The notes beneath the pieces are model-generated. The model did no database searches and was not told the origin of the DNA. It worked only from the letters and a program-made list of their open reading frames with translations. The position numbers were made by a program, and so were the translations under genes. Below are positions 13,448 through 16,198 of a stretch of 16,198 nucleotides of DNA, piece after piece. Location of the stretch: NCBI GenBank assembly GCA_005793655.1, contig SXRC01000069.1:1-16198 (forward strand). The letters are read 5' to 3'. Positions within the stretch are counted from its first letter, which is position 1, and the number at the start of each line of letters is the position of its first letter. The stretch comes from Actinomycetota bacterium (lineage in GTDB: Bacteria; Actinomycetota; Actinomycetes; Nanopelagicales; Nanopelagicaceae).

Positions 13448-14074
13448 ATGACCACCTTTGCTACACCAGCAGTTAAGACCAACCGTCCTAACCTTGTTGC
13501 TGTTGGCACCATTGTTTGGCTCTCATCTGAATTAATGTTTTTTGCCGCACTCTTCGCCATGTACTTCACAACCCGCGCAGTTCAAGGACCAAAGGTTTGG
13601 CTTGAATCAACGCAATTGTTAAATATTCCATTTGCAGCTACTAACACCACCGTTTTAGTTTTGTCATCAGTGACCTGTCAGTACGGTGTTTTTGCCGCCG
13701 AGAGATTTCAAGCAAGAAGAAGTGGATCAATTTGGCAGTTTAGTCGGTGGGGAATGCGCGAGTGGTTTGCATTAACTTTCTTAATGGGTGGATTTTTTAT
13801 TGCAGGTCAGGTCTATGAGTATGCAATGTTGGTAAGTGAGAATCTTTCACTTTCTTCAAATGCCTACGGCTCAGTTTTTTATATGACTACCGGCTTTCAC
13901 GGGCTACATGTAACTGGTGGCTTAATCGCATTCCTTATTGTCTTAATTAGAGTATTTAAGGCGCAAAAATTTGGTCACTCCCAAGCAACCACAGCGATTG
14001 TGGTCTCCTACTACTGGCACTTCGTAGACATTGTGTGGATTGCACTATTTTCTGCGATCTATTTAATTAAATAA
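13448..14074 (+). CDS. ctaE: cytochrome c oxidase subunit III (aa3 type)
   Basis: A 208-residue, five-helix subunit III of the haem-copper oxidase, the short actinobacterial form that lacks the first two helices of the mitochondrial protein. Landmarks are VWLSSELMFFAALFAMYF (helix 1, with the conserved glutamate), REWFALTFLMGGFFIAGQ, TGFHGLHVTGG (about 151-161) and the ending YYWHFVDIVWIALF. Subunit III stabilises the catalytic subunit I in the membrane. Subunits I and II are not in the window. It is the first gene of the respiratory operon; qcrC starts 2 nt after its stop codon, in line with the complex III-IV supercomplex of actinobacteria. Start at ATG 13448, giving MTTFATP, typical of the family. 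Confidence 0.95.
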   Translation: MTTFATPAVKTNRPNLVAVGTIVWLSSELMFFAALFAMYFTTRAVQGPKVWLESTQLLNIPFAATNTTVLVLSSVTCQYGVFAAERFQARRSGSIWQFSRWGMREWFALTFLMGGFFIAGQVYEYAMLVSENLSLSSNAYGSVFYMTTGFHGLHVTGGLIAFLIVLIRVFKAQKFGHSQATTAIVVSYYWHFVDIVWIALFSAIYLIK

Positions 14075-14076
14075 TC

Positions 14077-14871
14077 ATGAAATTTATTTCCAAGTATCGC
14101 CGGCATAAGTTTGCCACCCCTGTGCTGCTGTTAATTGCTCTCTCAGCACTTGGCTTTACATTCTCTGCCGCAACCGCTGCTCCTAATCAAAGCGCAGCAG
14201 CTGCCTCTGCTAGATCGACTTTAATTGAAGAGGGAAAAGAGATTTTCTTAAAAGGATGCTCCTCATGTCATGGCTTAAATGCTGAGGGTGCAGCAATTGC
14301 GCCAGCGCTAATTGGCGTTGGAGCTGCTTCAGTTGATTTTGTGGTGGCAACTGGTCGAATGCCGATGCAGGATATGAGTCAGCAAGCAATGCGCAAAGCA
14401 CCGGTTTATAACGAAGAGGAGGTTGCAGCTCTTGCTGCTTATGTCGCCTCACTTGCCCACGGACCTCGTGCTTACACAAATGATGAGATTAAATGGGAAA
14501 GAGATGGTAATACTGCTGAGGGCGGTGAGTTATTTAGAAATAACTGCGCAATGTGTCATAACTTTGCAGGTCAAGGTGGTGCATTAACCCAAGGAAAGTA
14601 CGCACCAACTGTTATGGGTGTTGAAGCTAGGCACATCTATGAAGCGCTGATTACTGGACCACAAGCAATGCCGGTATTTAATGACAAGATCATCACTCCA
14701 GCAGAAAAACTTTCAATTATTAAGTGGATCAAATCTGCTGAGGCAGAGCCAGCTTTAGGCGGAGCAGCACTTGGCCGAGTCGGACCTGTGACTGAGGGAT
14801 TACTTGTTTGGACTCTTGGCCTTGGATTATTAATTGGTATCGCCGTGTGGCTGACCGCAAAGGCTAGGTAG
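14077..14871 (+). CDS. qcrC: di-haem cytochrome c subunit of the bc1 complex
   Basis: A 264-residue membrane-anchored cytochrome cc. An N-terminal hydrophobic segment (about 14-35) exports the protein. Two haem c sites follow: CSSCH at 61-65 and CAMCH at 157-161. Possible axial methionines are in GRMPM (93-97) for the first haem and in QAMPVF near 197-202 for the second. The C-terminal helix within residues 236-264 anchors it, with the short basic tail TAKAR inside. The double-domain form is the actinobacterial QcrC, which replaces a soluble cytochrome c and passes electrons directly from complex III to the oxidase. It sits 2 nt after ctaE and 3 nt before qcrA, so the genes are surely co-transcribed. 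Confidence 0.96.
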   Translation: MKFISKYRRHKFATPVLLLIALSALGFTFSAATAAPNQSAAAASARSTLIEEGKEIFLKGCSSCHGLNAEGAAIAPALIGVGAASVDFVVATGRMPMQDMSQQAMRKAPVYNEEEVAALAAYVASLAHGPRAYTNDEIKWERDGNTAEGGELFRNNCAMCHNFAGQGGALTQGKYAPTVMGVEARHIYEALITGPQAMPVFNDKIITPAEKLSIIKWIKSAEAEPALGGAALGRVGPVTEGLLVWTLGLGLLIGIAVWLTAKAR

Positions 14872-14874
14872 CAG

Positions 14875-15867
14875 ATGTCTAAAGAGTTAGAGCCGCTGGC
14901 AGATCCGGGATTACCTGAGCATGTTCATCGTAAGGCAGATATTGATCCAATTGCGGCAAAGCGAGCAGAGCGTCAAGTAGCAGTTTTATTCTCACTTTCA
15001 GCTGCTGGGACTTTATTATTTATTTATTCATTTTTTTTTATCAAAGAGGATTTATTTATCTTCATCCCAGTAATGGGTGATACCAATGCACAACAATTAG
15101 GAATTGGACTTGGTGTCGCATTTAGTTTGTTATTCATTGGCTTTGGCGCAGTTCACTGGGCAAAGACATTAATGCCAGACCAAGAGGTGATTGCTTATCG
15201 TCACACATTACGATCTGAAGAGAAAGATAGGGATGAGTTTGTTAATGCCGCAAAGATTGGCGCCGAAGAGGCAGGCTTGGGAAGAAGGCCATTAATAAAG
15301 CGCTCACTTTTTGCAGCTCTTGGCTTAGCTGGTATTCCGGCGGTAGTGATGCTGCGAGATTTAGGCCCCCTACCTGGTAATGCACTTAATGAAACTAGTT
15401 GGAAAACTGGAACAAGATTAGTAACAGATCCCGGTGATAGACCAATTAAGGCAAGTGATCTAGAGGTTGGTGGCGTTGCACAAGTATTGCCAGAGCTTGC
15501 ACCTGGTAAAAAGCGAACCTTAGAAGATATAGCCAAGGATGCTGTGCTGTTAGTTAGATTACGCCCATCTGAGTTTCAGTTAAATGCTGAACGTCTTTCT
15601 TGGACCCACCAAGGCATTATCGCTTTCTCAAAGATCTGCTCCCATATGGGATGTGCGGTAGCACTTTATGAACAGACAACTAAACATTTACTTTGCCCAT
15701 GCCATCAATCAACATTTGATGTGACCCGCGCCGCAAAGGTTATCTTTGGACCATCAGCCCGGCCTCTGCCACAATTAGCCATTACCGTCGACGCTGACGG
15801 ATACCTAATTGCAAAACAACCATTTACTGAAGCAGTTGGGCCTAGCTTCTGGGAGAGAAAATCATGA
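14875..15867 (+). CDS. qcrA: Rieske iron-sulfur subunit of the bc1 complex
   Basis: A 330-residue Rieske protein of the actinobacterial type with an extended N-terminus carrying three membrane helices (about 34-56, 74-95 and 143-160). The Rieske domain binds a 2Fe-2S cluster through Cys255 and His257 in CSHMGC and Cys274 and His277 in CPCHQS; Cys260 and Cys276 form the expected disulfide. FGPSARPLPQLAI near 291-303 is the proline loop. A twin-arginine-like stretch GRRPLIKRSLF precedes the third helix and probably serves its Tat-dependent insertion, as is known for this family. The protein accepts electrons from menaquinol and passes them to QcrC. Its stop overlaps the qcrB start as ATGA. Confidence 0.96.
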   Translation: MSKELEPLADPGLPEHVHRKADIDPIAAKRAERQVAVLFSLSAAGTLLFIYSFFFIKEDLFIFIPVMGDTNAQQLGIGLGVAFSLLFIGFGAVHWAKTLMPDQEVIAYRHTLRSEEKDRDEFVNAAKIGAEEAGLGRRPLIKRSLFAALGLAGIPAVVMLRDLGPLPGNALNETSWKTGTRLVTDPGDRPIKASDLEVGGVAQVLPELAPGKKRTLEDIAKDAVLLVRLRPSEFQLNAERLSWTHQGIIAFSKICSHMGCAVALYEQTTKHLLCPCHQSTFDVTRAAKVIFGPSARPLPQLAITVDADGYLIAKQPFTEAVGPSFWERKS

Positions 15868-16198
15868 CCGCACGTGAGCGAATTGCTGGCAATGTAGCTA
15901 ACTACGTTGATGAGCGAACTGGTGCTGCCGCGTGGATGAAAAAGAATCTGCAAAAAGTTTTTCCAGATCACTGGTCCTTTATGTTGGGTGAAATTGCACT
16001 CTACTCATTTGTGATCCTATTACTTTCAGGAACTTTCTTAACTTTTTGGTTTGACCCATCAATGAGACATGTCGTATATGAGGGTAGTTATCAACCATTA
16101 AAAGATGTAGAGATGAGCGCAGCTTACGCATCCACACTTCATATCTCATTTGATGTTAGAGGTGGCCTACTAATGCGCCAGATTCACCACTGGGCTGC
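15864..16198 (+). CDS. qcrB: cytochrome b subunit of the bc1 complex, N-terminal part (cut by window end)
   Basis: The frame from the ATG at 15864 gives 111 codons and runs off the window. It begins MTARERIAGNVANYVDERTG, typical of actinobacterial QcrB. It continues with KKVFPDHW-type sequence (LQKVFPDHWSFMLGEIALYS), the first membrane helix (IALYSFVILLLSGTFLTFWF) and ends with RGGLLMRQIHHWA, which contains histidine ligands of a haem b. QcrB carries both quinol sites of complex III. Translation is coupled to qcrA by a 4-base ATGA overlap. Confidence 0.95.
   Translation, partial: MTARERIAGNVANYVDERTGAAAWMKKNLQKVFPDHWSFMLGEIALYSFVILLLSGTFLTFWFDPSMRHVVYEGSYQPLKDVEMSAAYASTLHISFDVRGGLLMRQIHHWA

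Overview
The window looks like a stretch of chromosome from a small-genome, low-GC actinobacterium of the freshwater acI / Nanopelagicales type. The evidence is the AT-rich composition, the tight packing with convergent genes that abut or overlap, the many start codons placed 6-7 nt after a TANNNT -10 box (leaderless transcripts), and the gene order exonuclease - trpD - ctaE - qcrC - qcrA - qcrB, which matches the conserved actinobacterial order around Rv2191-Rv2196. The taxon is inferred; no marker gene here fixes it.

Left part (1-7412): genes that together fit catabolism of lysine through pipecolate to glutaryl-CoA. They are an APH/hydroxylysine-kinase-like phosphotransferase (partial, leaving the window on the left), an ornithine cyclodeaminase/mu-crystallin family enzyme, a small membrane protein, a ThDP-dependent 2-oxoacid decarboxylase-like enzyme, an ALDH7-like semialdehyde dehydrogenase, a DAO-family FAD amine oxidase and a clear glutaryl-CoA dehydrogenase. 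A plausible route is: lysine (or its cyclic ketimine) to L-pipecolate (mu-crystallin family), to piperideine-6-carboxylate/aminoadipate semialdehyde (FAD oxidase), to 2-aminoadipate (ALDH), to 2-oxoadipate (class III aminotransferase further right), to the glutaryl level (ThDP enzyme plus unknown steps), to crotonyl-CoA (GcdH). Only the GcdH assignment is firm at the substrate level. The pathway is inferred from the combination. A perfect 8-bp inverted repeat in front of gcdH is a candidate operator.

Middle part (7405-10546): a minus-strand cassette of class III aminotransferase, alpha/beta hydrolase and GNAT acetyltransferase, with overlapping starts and stops. Just upstream of the aminotransferase lies the intact C-terminal end (about 85 codons) of a TrpB2-like tryptophan synthase beta chain without the rest of its gene. 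The similarity stops next to a 59-bp imperfect inverted repeat, which suggests a deletion scar.

Right part (10547-16198): a MarC-family membrane protein, a short DEDDh exonuclease that lacks the GIY-YIG half usual for its actinobacterial relatives, a minus-strand pair of receiver-like protein and trpD, and the plus-strand respiratory operon ctaE-qcrC-qcrA-qcrB (cytochrome c oxidase subunit III and the three cytochrome bc1 subunits, qcrB cut by the window end). These respiratory genes encode parts of the actinobacterial complex III-IV supercomplex. No tRNA, rRNA, CRISPR array or insertion sequence was seen.
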